This document shows, piece after piece, positions 35,709-47,064 of a DNA stretch of 64,000 nucleotides. The position numbers and the translations under genes are program-made. Every line of letters starts with the position of its first letter. Position 1 is the stretch's first letter. The notes under the pieces were generated by a model. That model saw nothing but the letters and a program-made list of their open reading frames with translations, was not told the origin of the DNA and searched no databases. Source of the stretch: Paraphysomonas bandaiensis (Eukaryota > Chrysophyceae); NCBI GenBank assembly GCA_965644295.1, contig CBFFRP010000425.1:111187-175186 (forward strand), in the 5' to 3' direction.

Positions 35709-35838
35709 CTAAATTAGAAAGTGTTTATTTGGTGTGTAGAGTATGTGTATTGTTAAGTAATAACTTCGTTTCGCCATTAGAAATGAATCCTGTAGTAATG
35801 TCGTGCTCAGGTAATGTTGTATATGTAATAAGGGTGAT

Positions 35839-36250
35839 CAGGCTTGCGTAACAATTAATTGGAATTTAATTGGTGACAGGTGTCCAACAGTAAAAATTGC
35901 AATTATTAATCAAGCATCCAATCATTGGCAATGCAATTAATTGCCTTTAATTCTATTGATAGATTTTAGAATAACTTTATTAACTATAATCTCATCCAAA
36001 GAAACATCAACAATTTCACGCAGAAACATCAACATTTCAAGTGTCGAGGTGTCATTCGCTTGCGTAAATAATGTAGTCGTAACAATCGTAACTCGCAAAC
36101 ATTGGTAGTGCTATACAAATACTTCATGCAACGATATCGTGTTGGTAGTTTGATGCGTGCCTTTTGGCGCTTTCGGTTGTATTTAAGTAAACGAATGGCT
36201 TCGTTTTCCTCCTCCTTATCTTTGTCTACATCAAGTTCCCTGTACGTCAT
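35839..36250 (-). mobile_element. hAT-like transposase remnant 2
   Basis: The minus-strand peptide contains TRYRCMKYLYSTTN, matching TKYRCLKHIYSTTN in remnant 1, and ends LRKRMTPRHL. The frame is eroded. Beyond its 3' end lies CAGGCTTGCGTAACAATTAA, the counterpart of the CAGGGCTGCGTAAC end of remnant 1, and at similar spacing. Confidence 0.5.
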
Positions 36251-36274
36251 TTATCAGTTATTCTTCCCTACCGC

Positions 36275-36416
36275 GCTGGTAACCGTTAATGGCCCATTAA
36301 TGGTAGTCCAGTTCCCGGCAATTATAATGGCATTAATAAAAAATATCCCGACAATTATAATAGCCATTAATACCTACTAACTTAAAGTAGATAATACCGC
36401 TCATAATAGATAGTGT
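36275..36416. mobile_element. MITE copy a (long subtype, 5' end eroded)
   Basis: Begins near GCTGGTAACCGTTAATGGCC and ends with the extension CTACTAACTTAAAGTAGATA that it shares with copy c (48583-48750). It lacks a clean terminal repeat at the right. Confidence 0.65.
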
Positions 36417-36915
36417 GAATAATGTATGAATGTAGTGCTTGTGTACTATGCCAAAGCTGTACGAGAAGCAATGTAGACGAAGAAATATCGAACGGTGAAA
36501 TAAATTAGCTTTGCAAAACTTTACAATTGCTTATTCTTTTGAAATGTGTTTTCGAACTCCCTACAAGCTACTAGTGAACAGGGTACAAAATAATATAACA
36601 ACGTAATATTAGGCGATATCACAAAGCAGAATGAATGAGGTAAATGTACTAAATTATTCAGTGATTACACCATGTCTGATTATTTACGCTCGCCTCGTCA
36701 TGTTGTAGTATTGTAACGGTTTCCACGTGTGCGCATCTAACCAGCATTGCATAACAGCAGGTTCAAGGAGTTGCAAGCATAGGACATTAATAATGTGCTT
36801 TAGCATAGGTGTGTTAGCAACAGTCATACGCCCATAATATCTAAAAGTACACAACAAAATTGCACTAATTCCCGAGATTCGCTGAGAAGCATCATATATC
36901 CCACGTAGATAAAAA

Positions 36916-37715
36916 TCACAGATGTGACGGAGAGTGGTTAAGTTCTCGAGAAGATATTAACTTGCGCAATCTCAGTTTCGTTATTTTGGCCTGTTCCCCA
37001 GCTGCAATAACAATCTACGAAAAAATTAAGACATTAAGTATTTTTCCATCGCAGTCTGTTACATACTTCATCGGCAGGGTCATTATGGTATCGAGTCTCA
37101 ATGGCGTCTAACATTTCCTGGGCAGTTTTCCCAGTCGCACATATGAGGAATATATAGCCAAATCTAATAAAGTGAAGGATTAGCTTAACTGGAAATAGAA
37201 TCACAATATTCCACTTCATTACAACACTTACTTGCTAAGATATGCGTCGTTCATTTCTGAAAGCCTATTTAATACAGCCTAATAATGTGCATGAGAGCGA
37301 CTCAACGTATGTGACGTAAATACCTCTGACGCAGTATTCACCCCACTCTGCTCATTGCCTTCCCATCCACTTTGATTTCCTGATGAGAATTTCTTCTTCT
37401 GATAAGCACATGCACCAAACAGATATCTGTAATACCTTCCGTAGAGCTTCTTTGTCTCCGATCCTGTGCCTACCGTTAGTTGAAGTGTTAGCGTATGAAA
37501 GGCTTGTCATACTTGGGATGCGCTGCAAAGGCTTCTTTCCAGTCATCAGGAGAGACAGATGACCACTCTATCTCTGCCCTCTCCATCATATCAGACAATG
37601 AAGAGAAAGGGCGTGAGGCAGACATGTTATTCGCCCATAGAGTGCTTCCACACACTTTAAGCAGCTCACTGACTGCAGTATTATTATCTAACGAATTAAA
37701 CTCTTGAATGTCCAT
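36916..37715 (-). CDS. URAD: 2-oxo-4-hydroxy-4-carboxy-5-ureidoimidazoline (OHCU) decarboxylase
   Basis: Six exons (37715-37513, 37463-37436, 37398-37324, 37278-37232, 37163-37067, 37014-36916) give 182 residues, the family's normal size. Splicing joins AFAAHP to KIGDKEALRK, giving the catalytic-site phrase HPKIGDK. Later come EQSGVNTASE, KFGYIFLICATGKTAQEML and the terminal helix EQAKITKLRLRKL, all in family order. The enzyme makes S-allantoin from OHCU after urate oxidase and HIU hydrolase. The chain ends Ser-His-Leu, an acceptable PTS1, so peroxisomal import is plausible. The second intron, 37 bp, is the shortest measured here. Confidence 0.94.
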
Positions 37716-38090
37716 GTGAAAAGTGTTCTATACGGCAGTGGAGTGTTCGACTGCAGGATCATGATATGGAACACAGTTCATTCCAGAGCAGTCCGCAGTG
37801 CTGTAGGCTAGAGGCGCTACACAGCAGCAGCAGCGTACCATACAGCAGCAGTCACACCACTTGTACCGACGTATACTGTTGTATATCGTGGAATACAGTG
37901 TTTGACATGGAATACGTGAAAATACATTGCAACTGGTTAAGTTGTCAGTGGAATGCGATACTGCTGCTGTGGACTTCTATATATACCTTTGACTTCAATG
38001 AAGTCAAGAAGTGAGCCTCTATTTCCCTATCATATCATGATATCACCCCGTGATTTGTGAAAGTGACGAAGTTCAATAGGGTGGGCACAG
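37716..38090. promoter_or_regulatory. Divergent promoter gap with CAGCAG-rich stretch
   Basis: Contains CAGCAGCAGCAGCGTACC near 37822 and a second TACAGCAGCAG at about 37839. It is the only divergent gap here without a CATA/TATG tract. Confidence 0.4.
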
Positions 38091-40405
38091 ATGAGTGATA
38101 AGACGAACAGCAATGAGGAGTTAACGCACCCTCTCATAACTAAGTTTCGAGTTCTTCAAAGTTTTATATCTGCAGATATCGAGATTGAAGACCTCCCACA
38201 GCTGAGGTGTGTGATTTCAGTGGTCGTGTAGTGTCTGTAAGACTCTGTGTAGGGAAGCAGCGCCTGTGGTGTTTGTTGAGCTGCACAATTATCTCTGTCA
38301 TGGTAGTGATCAGTGGTACATCGATACACAGAAAGTGTCTGATCCTGTGCTATATCTGAACATTGCGATCAAATTCCTGTGCGAGATGTGTGGTAGAAGT
38401 GATGATCTTGCGCTGGTTTCCAGTCAAAGTGTAGTGAATGGTGACTATATGGCGATCGAGCAATTGGTTGAGGCTTATACTGGTGCCTTCTTAGAAGAGA
38501 TGAGGCTACTTCGTCAGCGAGTTGACTATCTACAGCACCGACTCTGCCGGAAGGAATGTAGTGATATCTCTCCGGGAAAGAAAAATGGACGGCTGAATCG
38601 AAGTGAGAATAGGCCGTCCAGTGCACCCACTCGCCGTCTAATATTATCACAAGGTTAGTTTTCGGAGTATGTGTTATATTGTAGTGTTTGAATAATATGG
38701 ATGCCGATATGTTTAGGCAAGCACACAAAGAGTCACCAATTCAATGTATTGTTAAAAAGTTCAAGGCAAAGAAGTAAGTCGCCTTCGAAAGATAACAAGC
38801 CTAAGTTGTCGGCCACTAATGCATATATCGCCCCAAAGCCTTGTAAGCTTCGCTCTTTTCAGCCATTGCTTCCCTTGGATTTAGTGATATCTGTCAAACA
38901 CTGCAGTGAGTGTGCTCATCATGAATATATCCGTCACGATGAGACGGAGTTTATTTCGCGGGCAGACAGTGTTTTAAGGTACCTCTCCCGAGCTGTTCAT
39001 AAACTGGGCTTGTGTGTACGATGTGGTGTAATACGCCATACCGCAGATGGCAGAGAAGCTGTTGGGGCTTTTGAGGTGCAAGTCACATTAAGAGATGACA
39101 GACAAAATCTTTATGCAGAGGTCCTTCACTCTAGGCTTAGCACTGGACGTTGGCCGGTCAGAGGAATACTCATTTCTCGGTTACATCGCCTCTTAAATTC
39201 TCTAAATTTACCCCATTATCAAGCTACTGCTTCTGGTTTGTATGTGGAACAAAGTAGGCCTGAAATGGCTACGTGTGGGCAACAGCTTGAGGACTACCCC
39301 TGTACTCCATGTTCGTGGGCATCTGTTGCACTTTCAAGTAAAACCTGGTCCTATTCCCGGCCCTCCTTGATGGGGGGATCGGAGGGGGTTTCTGTGGTTC
39401 CGGACTATGTACGATGGGCATTTGATACTAAGATTGAGCTTGTCGGCAGAGTCTGTGGGACTAGCACTTGCCGTGCATTAACTCCGGCACAGTACTCGAA
39501 ATATGTCAATGCCCCTATCACGAGGTATGTATACATTTAGGATGAGTCCGTTTATTATAACATATTTACACAGTCGATACGCCTGCCGGGGAGTGGCCAT
39601 TGACTTCGACAAAGATGAGGATGTGGGATCTACTATTGCAGATAAGAACTACGCCACCGTTGGATGTTCACTGTGTCATAAATCATTCAGTATACCCTCC
39701 TTTAAGCGGCATGCTTGCCTCTGTGGGAAGAATCGGCTAGAAGAAAAGAAGGTCGTCAACGTCTTCGACTCTAAGATTCAACGAGTGTCTGAGGAGATGG
39801 TTGCTGCATCAAGCGCATTGGCATCTTCAAATGGTCATGAATGCTATTCTCGATCATCTAATTTCCAGAGTAGTCGCGGCTTTAGACAAGCGATTCGCGC
39901 ATCAAGGTGTTTGTATTATAAACTGAAACCTGGTAGTGAACTGGGTGATGAAAGGATTGAAATTCATGTTAATCATATAGAGTATCATGATGAAAGTCGA
40001 GTATACTGCTCAAAAATGCTTTACGTTAAATTGCAAATTGAATCGCTCTGGAATGCGGATACTAATGCAGTCGTGCGTAGTGACAAGGATTCTTTTTGGC
40101 TATGGAACGATGCTCTCTCTATGACATTGACTCAACTCGAGATTCTTAGGGCCAAACATTTGGATATATTCGTATATGACGCTGATAACAAAAGCAAACT
40201 AATTTGCAAAGCTGCTGTTCCTACGATTGAGATAATGAAACTCGTCAAGTCATGTTCGTTTGGCCCAGAGTTGGCTAAGTCTTTTAGCTTTGAAACGAAT
40301 AGATATTTTATCGTTGATAATACTGGTGACTACAGAAAAGAGAAAGAAGCTTTTGCTGGGCGAATAGTCGTCAATTTGTACTGCACCAGAAAGGAGTCTG
40401 TTTAG
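38091..40405 (+). CDS. Multidomain protein: Rdx/SelW-like segment, C2HC finger, C2-like C-terminus
   Basis: Four exons (38091-38206, 38253-38653, 38717-39524, 39574-40405) give 718 residues. Residues about 10-150 are helical (FRVLQSFISADIEIEDLPQL; later LRQRVDYLQHRL). Residues about 225-320 read ISVKHCSECAHHEY, then GAFEVQVTL and VLHSRLSTGRWP; the CxxC, the G-x-FEV strand and the S-x-x-TGR-x-P turn follow the order seen in SelW/Rdx thioredoxin-like folds. Residues about 474-493 (CSLCHKSFSIPSFKRHACLC) fit a C2HC zinc finger. The last 170 residues (LYVKLQIESLW, LDIFVYDADNKSKL, GRIVVNLYCTR) look like a beta-rich C2 fold. The combination is unfamiliar to me, and the Rdx and C2 assignments are pattern-level inference. 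It diverges from URAD. Confidence 0.6.
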
Positions 40406-41403
40406 CATTAGCAGTGAAACTTAAATTTTTGAAGCAGTTTATCTCCCAACATGTGTGGTAATTCTTCATTATACCTTTCATTGACGCAACATGTTATATA
40501 CATTGAATATGTTTTGCACAGGCGTTAATTTCTGAGGCAATAATGCATCGAAGCCTTACGTGATTATTTGAATTAAGTAGAAGACTATCACATGAAGTAT
40601 TTCGTCAAGATTTCAAGTCTTCTGCGCTACCGGACTGGATTACCGGATCACATTATTCAGGAACACTTGAAGTAATTGATCCCTTGACGTGATATGAGTT
40701 CTTTACGATATCCATTTCCTTTCAATTGTTGGTATTGTAGTCCGTGTGGTTACTTCCATCCGCACTATCTGGGGCTTGGAGAAGTCTCATAATTTTCTTT
40801 TAGTTTCGTTATTTATGGGAGTTATCGCTCTCACAATTTGCTTTCTGAGGCATTCATAGTTGGAATACGTATGTTTCTTTAAGATTGGACTGTAATACGT
40901 AGTCTAAAATGCTATATAGCTATAACTCTGAAACTGAAGTATTATGATGATTCAAGATACGGAAGTTGACCAGTGTTTGACATGAAAGAAATATAAAATT
41001 ATGTTGTTGATATATATGTTTTACATGAGAACACACAACTGTGTATGCTATAATAGTCGTATCTATCGCCATAACTTCTTTTAACTATCTAAGGTATAAA
41101 ATTACCAAAATTCAATATTCATAACCAGATTAGAAATTGACTTCTTGCTCTTTGTGGCTATGTGATTGGCTTGAAATTCATTTATGTTATGAAACTATAT
41201 GTTACTTATATATTTTGACCTTCACCTCTCTGGTGGTTAAGTGCTTCGATCTAAGAAGCGCAAGTTATTTTCTTTCATATGTAGCCACTATTTATTCTTG
41301 GAGCATTCATTTAGTGTTAAGTTCAACATATAGCATGACTCAAGACAGGTCGATAATAATTTCATTAACCAGCACCTTATTTTATGGTAGTTAATGTCTG
41401 ATT

Positions 41404-41513
41404 ATTAGCAATAGGCGTTGAACAGGGTCAATGCTTAACTATGATGTCCTACTATTTAACGTTACGAAAGCTGCTTGTGCGTCACCGAAAGCACCAAAGT
41501 GCAACCACTTTCA
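41404..41513. repeat. Structured foldback repeat, copy 2 (type A)
   Basis: Shares TCCTACTATTTAACG and GCTGCTTGTGCGTCACCG with copy 1, and AGCAATAGGCGTT upstream. The outer stem is GAAAG (41466-41470) with CTTTC (41508-41512), where copy 1 has GGAAG/CTTCC: a compensatory change. Confidence 0.75.
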
Positions 41514-41935
41514 CTCTAACACTCAAACGCGGAATGTTGATGTACTCTGATATCTGCTGACTTCAGGATTTTAGATTCCTTAAGAGGTGAACAGCCCGGA
41601 TGTTTGACTTCAGCAGGCAGCCCAATACCCCGGATGTCCTTGAGGTGGGCTCATTTCGTCAGGGTCCAATGACGTCTACACAAGTGGCGCTAATTAGTGT
41701 CCCTTGTACCACACTAGCATTTGGCTATATATGAGCTATATGAGCTATGAGTGGGTATAGAACAATATCTGCGGACTATATATTTTGTGGCTCACGTAAG
41801 TTTCCCGGAGAAATATCTCCGGTGTTTATCCCCCAGAGCACCACGAATAGGTGCGAGTCCGACTATGTTGAGGGTATTTTATGGTAGGACACGGATACTT
41901 GTACTCTAGTGTACTAGATTATACAGTATAGTTAT

Positions 41936-42056
41936 ATTTAACCACGGGCAATAAGGAGGCTATATATCGTCCCGCGCTCAAAATTTTGAAACGAGGGCGA
42001 AAAGGCCGAGTTTTAAAATTTAGACAAGGGACGATACTCCTTATCCCTAGGTTAAA
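41936..42056. mobile_element. Foldback (MITE-like) element
   Basis: The left arm ATTTAACC...ATAAGGAG...ATCGTCCC (41936-41973) is answered by GGGACGATACTCCTTATCCC and GGTTAAAT (42028-42056) as an imperfect inverted repeat. An inner pair, CTCAAAATTTTGAAAC with GTTTTAAAATTTAG, extends the hairpin. A CCTTATCCCTAGGTTAAA word is repeated just downstream. Confidence 0.55.
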
Positions 42057-42589
42057 TTGTAGCTTATCCCTAGGTTAAACTTAATATTAGATTGCTTGTT
42101 GAAATAAGAAATAGGTGTTTCCTGATTAGCATTAAGAAAACAAATGAGTATTCTTATTGTTTCAAATGAATGGTATGTATACTGGCTGTGTATGCTTTGG
42201 GAATAACAATCGCACTATAGGTCAACTCAAACAATAAACCCCCAAATTTATATATATAATAGCTACAACAAATGCATTCCAATCACAGAAGGATACTGAT
42301 GAAATAGCAACTGAGAGGAGTTGAAATTCGTACATAAGTGTGATGATGAATGTAAACAGTTGTAGTCGCACGAAAGGCTTCTTATTGCCTTATTTAGCAT
42401 CATCACATTTATATACAGTGCGCTTAACCTCCTCTGTAGTGCACCTGATTAAATGATGTGAGTATGATATGAGGTAGACTATATCCTCATAAGCACAATG
42501 TAACCTGAACTCTAAAACAACTGGATGCCACTGCCCTTTACCATCTATACAGCATCAGATATGGTACTATACTCTCCTGAGTGAGAATA

Positions 42590-42745
42590 TCTGATTATTA
42601 CATGAGAACGGTTGTGTACAGAAACTAGTTTTACATCTATAGACTAACTAATAACTAGACTTGCTATATACGACTAGTGGCGGGCAACCGTCTCGGGACT
42701 GCTTGTGCATCGCTGCGAGCACCATGGTGCAACCGTCCCTTGTAG
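42590..42745. repeat. Structured foldback repeat, copy 3 (type B)
   Basis: The upstream arm GAGAACGGTTG (42604-42614) can pair with CAACCGTCTC (42685-42694). The outer stem is GGGAC (42695-42699) with GTCCC (42735-42739), enclosing the conserved CTGCTTGTGC and the perfect palindrome GCACCATGGTGC. Confidence 0.75.
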
Positions 42746-43071
42746 ATACTCTCCAGAAATATTCTTGAAGTTGTTTCGAAGTCCTGGCTATGAAGATCGA
42801 TCGCTTGCACTGACATCATTATGATCTTTTACATCGTCAGACGAAGGGAGGAATATTATTTGAAGTGTCTAATGATTTAACTCATGACTGTGGTTTCCCT
42901 ATAATAGTGTACTGTAATGAAATGACTGTCAATATCATAATCTTAGCATCTGTGGAACCGAATATTAAAGTTGAATGTCTATATTTGCCCGGTGCTGATA
43001 TCAGCGCCCTGTTGAGACAAAATCAGGTAAAAAAAAAGCTTTTTTTGAGACAAAATGGGGATAATATATTT

Positions 43072-43204
43072 CAGGACCTGGTAACCATTAATGGTCTAGT
43101 TCCCGGCAATGATAATGGCATTAATGTAAAATGTCCCGTCAATTACAATGGCATTACCATTAATGGCTACTAATGCCATTACCATTAACGGCTACCAGGC
43201 CCTG
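43072..43204. mobile_element. MITE copy b, both termini present
   Basis: The left end CAGGACCTGGTAACCATTAA and the right end GGCTACCAGGCCCTG form an inverted repeat with about 19 of 23 matches. The interior is AT-rich with repeated AATGGCATTA words and no coding capacity. I could not identify a clean target-site duplication. Confidence 0.75.
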
Positions 43205-43700
43205 AATATTACATTTGTTCCAACTAAATTTTAGAGAAGTTCCTACTAAGTTCTAAGTTTTACTCGCCTTCTTGTTAAATTTAAAATGGCAGCCTATTAA
43301 GTTTTTCAGATATTCCTACTTCCTACTAAGTTGGAAATTTTATTCGATTCTACTACATTTAAATTTTAGTTATTAGTAGAAACAAATGACATTTTTTAGT
43401 TTGGTAGGAACAAATGGAAAGGTACATAGGTTTAAAAATGACACCGCTAGAGTATATAGTATATACCCTGTGATAATATATGCTAACAGAGAACTACTAA
43501 CGCCAAGAATATAATTTAATTCGAATGATACGTGTGGTGGTTTATTACGATATAATCTTCAGTTCGGCTATCTGTAACCATCGTATCTATCATAAGACTA
43601 ACACGGGAACGCTGGAATTAACGATAACTAGCATCATGAAGATAAAAAGGTCGTAACAAACAGTTGTGGACGGTATAGTCTACCCTGCCTATCTAATTGG

Positions 43701-46549
43701 TTAAATGGAAAACGCGTCCGATAGAAGTACTTGGGTGATTGGTCCAGGAACAGATCCTACAGCGCTGTAAATAGAATGTTCTCTAACTCTCTCATCTCTC
43801 TCGATTGCATGAACGGTGAATGCCGGATTTACTACACTGTAAAACGAATGTCATCTCCAATGAAGTGGATACATGCATGGCGAGTATACATATACGGCAG
43901 TCATCTACCTGTAGTTGGCGTCAACAAAAATCTTCGCCAGGCGGTTGTCGCACCTGGGGGCACCAAGAAAGAAATCAGATTGTGCCACCACGTTTTCGTG
44001 AATGGGGGCGGTAAATATCCATGCGTCTTGGCTATCCGCACGAATGGGAAGAGAGAGTGAAGAGCCACCAAATATCCATTTGGAGAGTGCAAGGACGGTG
44101 CTATTGGACAGCTTCGTGCTATGTTTAACTAGTTGGAGACTGTCGTCAAAATAAATATCCGCATTGGCGACAATCACCCGCCGGCCACTAAGTCTCTCAT
44201 TGGCCACGCGGAAAGCATCGGCGAAAGTTAATCGTCCACTCTGGAATTGCGTAATTTTATGGGCATTCTTGAGCACTGAGAAGTCATATCTTTCTTCATT
44301 GATAAGGTAAACTTCAGAGATAGCATCATTTTGAAGATTTCTTGCGAGAGCGTCTTGTAGAGCTTGACGAATTATATCAGCATCTTTTACATCTGGTGGT
44401 GGGATGAAAAACTGGGTGATGAGGACCAACCCTTCCTCCGTAGACGAATGGTTTCCATCGTTATGCTCAGGGCGCAACCGCGCGGCTTCAGACAGCACGC
44501 TAAGAGCACCCAACCGGATAGATGAGATATTTTCGTTTTCAGAACCGCCCATACAAGTGAACGCCACAGTGATCAAAGACGACCCGGTGGACTGCACGCG
44601 CCGAATCTAAATGACAAAAAAAATATGTTTAAACAGTGGTATCACCCTCAATGGACATATACATATATGCAAGCAGTTCATACAGCGGTACGGTAAGCAG
44701 GACATAACCTCGTCAAGAAAAGATTTTCCCTCCGGAAGGTTAAGACGACCTGCAGCAGACTCTTTGGTTGCATATTCGTTTAGGTATGGGAGAGTATAAT
44801 CCGACCAGTTCAGGAATGAAAATACAAGAACAGAACCACCACCCTCATTCACAGGTGGAAGAGAAAGTATTCTCAAGCTCTCTTCAACACAAGACTCAAA
44901 CTGAGAGTCCATATTGAGTGCCTGAATCATGTTGTACTGTACATCCTGAGCAGTCATCTGAAACCCAAGGTCTGGAATAGGATCCTCATATCCTGGCTGC
45001 AGCATAAGGTCATAGGCTTCGCGGAAGTACTTAACTGCCTCTGCGCTGCGATCTAAGTACTGGCTTGTTACTCCCACACATCCAAACACCATATGAGATG
45101 GGGAGGAGAGAAGCCGCTGGGATTGGCGGCATAAATCGAAGGCGTTTTGGTACTGACCCCTAAGAGATACACACATTACAAGAAACACACAACGTATGGC
45201 GTAAACTATACACGACGGTGTCATGCATTCGGTGAAATTCGTGTGTAGTACCTTAAGTACTGTGTCATGCCTGCGGCATAGAACCACCACGCTGCGTCCT
45301 CAGAAGGTTCACCAAATGCTCTCAGGACGTTCAAAGCTACGTCCAACTCGGATTGACGGATAGAATTGTTCACGTTTTGCTGAGCCTGCCTTACGCGCTC
45401 AAGTTCACGTGCTGCAGCTTGATGGAGCGTTTCACGAGTGGCTTTCAACTCCGTGTTATTAGGGTTAAGAGCAAAAGCTGTGTCAATGGCAGCAACCGCA
45501 GCGGAGGGGCGATTAATAGAGCTCAAAAATATCGCATAGTTTTCCTGGAGCACAGCATTAGTGGGTGAGTTCGCCACAGCCAGCTTGTACACAGGTAGAG
45601 CTTCCGACAGTTTTCCCATGGAATGAAGAAGAGTGGCAAGATTTGCGGTTGCAGCGTGCATGCTAGGGTCTAGTCGCAGAGCTTCCTCGTACAGCACTCG
45701 TGCTTCGGCGAGGCGGTTCTCGGCATGCAGTACTGCACCTATGTGAAGTAACATTTCAAATACAAACAGCGAGAATAAAGCAAACAAAATATGTATTAGC
45801 TGCAGATCTGAAAGTGTAATCAACTAACCTAGATTGAAGGCAATTCTAGAGCTGTTACTGTTTAAGCTTAGTCCTTGAGCGAGGACTCCTTCAGCATGGC
45901 TATAGTTCAGATGGGGTGCAGGAAACTGGACAGTGGATGCTTTCAACCACGCTGCCTCGTTATTCGGCTTCAAAAATGCAGAGACGAGGTACCATTCAGC
46001 CGCACCCGACATATCTCCCTTCTGCTCAAGGATAGAGCCGGTAATATACTCAAGAATGCCGTTGTTATCTTCTTTGTTCACGCGCAGCATACTCTTCTGG
46101 ACCACTTCCATTGCAAGGTCCAGGTCATTATTCTTCTTCAGCGACTCTGCCAAATTACTGATAGCAGCAACATCAGTGTAATTGGACATACGGACAGCCG
46201 TAAATAGAAAACTTTCGGCAACATCAGCACGATCCAATGCCAAAAAACTGGCTCCGATTAAAGAGTTGGCCTTCTGGTGGTCTGCTTCTGTCTCCAGTAT
46301 CATCAGCAGATCCTCAACAGCAGCAGTGTAATTGTCCGCACTAATCATTTCCTCCGCTCTCTTCAGAGCACTTATCATAGCGGTCGAGTTGAGTTTAACG
46401 ACAGGCTGCGCACTCATTCGAGTGGAGTTTTGTTTTCTAGTGAAAAACGAAGAAATTCGACTCCAAAAACTCTCTCTGTTGTCATCCGCTCCTTCAACGC
46501 AACAACAGGTAAGGAGAATGAACAAAAGTAGTGTTCCAATGTGCTTCAT
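43701..46549 (-). CDS. Secreted/ER-luminal TPR protein with C-terminal glycosyltransferase-like domain
   Basis: Five exons (46549-45829, 45738-45252, 45159-44709, 44606-43909, 43836-43701) give 830 residues. The first 20 (MKHIGTLLLFILLTCCCVEG) are a clear signal peptide, and several N-x-S/T sequons follow. Residues about 60-500 are tetratricopeptide repeats, e.g. NRLAEARVLYEEALRLDPSM. The last 240 residues have VLITQFFIP, RRVIVANADIYFDDSLQL, LALSKW, DSQDAWIF, FLGAPRCDNRLA and NYSVVNPAFTVHAI. That order matches a family of GT-A-like transferases, in which NADIYFDDS is the metal/nucleotide site. The acceptor is unknown. Joining TPRs to a transferase in the lumen recalls O-GlcNAc transferase in layout only; the catalytic family differs. 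Confidence 0.75.
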
Positions 46550-47064
46550 TGTTCTATCGCTGCACTGTGTTTATGATGTGAGGCTGTGCAAATTTAAATA
46601 TAGAATACACCGCATCGGATCTACGGCTCCCACCATATATGAGCACAACGATCTATAGACTACAGTATGTATACCACATTTCGTATAGAGATGAGCGTAC
46701 AGAAGTTCGCTGTATCTGTACTGTATACGGTATACCGTGTACAGTGTTCTCCATATGGTGCTGTTTCTGTCCTCATATATATTCAAATACCGTTGCGACA
46801 CACAGCAACTGGAACTGATCCACACATATAGTCTACATACAGCAGTACCTACCTACCTTTCGTAAGGTACATACATACACATCCTGCTGTACATGGTATG
46901 AGCTTCATTTTTTTAGTGTATTTTTGTGACAGTTGAGAATGATCTCCGTGCACTGCTGCATGCTGCAGGTGGATGCGACAGTGATCACTATAAAAATAGT
47001 GATATTAACGTTTGTTTACACTGGTTCCACTTGTTGAATAGTATTTGGCTGACATCACATATGT
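46550..47064. promoter_or_regulatory. Divergent promoter gap with CATA words
   Basis: Includes CATACAGCAGTACCTACCTA near 46835 and TACATACATACACATCC near 46868. No gene is supported. Confidence 0.45.

Larger units (their letters stand above)
35709..36915. other. Convergent gap with transposon debris
   Basis: 1.2 kb between two stops, holding hAT-like remnant 2 (35839-36250) and MITE copy a (36275-36416). The remainder is AT-rich without a supported gene. Confidence 0.6.
40406..43700. other. 3.3-kb convergent gap rich in repeats
   Basis: Holds foldback copies 2 and 3, an unrelated foldback element (41936-42056) and MITE copy b (43072-43204). Short open frames (41137-41394, 42865-43173) have no family features, and the second overlaps the MITE. 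I see no host gene. Confidence 0.6.

Noticed and set aside
41750-41880. Hairpin CGGAGAAATATCTCCG considered as part of a self-cleaving ribozyme
   Set aside because: No CTGATGA core or other catalytic consensus is present nearby.
42865-43173. 102-residue frame in the repeat-rich gap
   Set aside because: Its second half overlaps a MITE and the first half has no recognisable feature.
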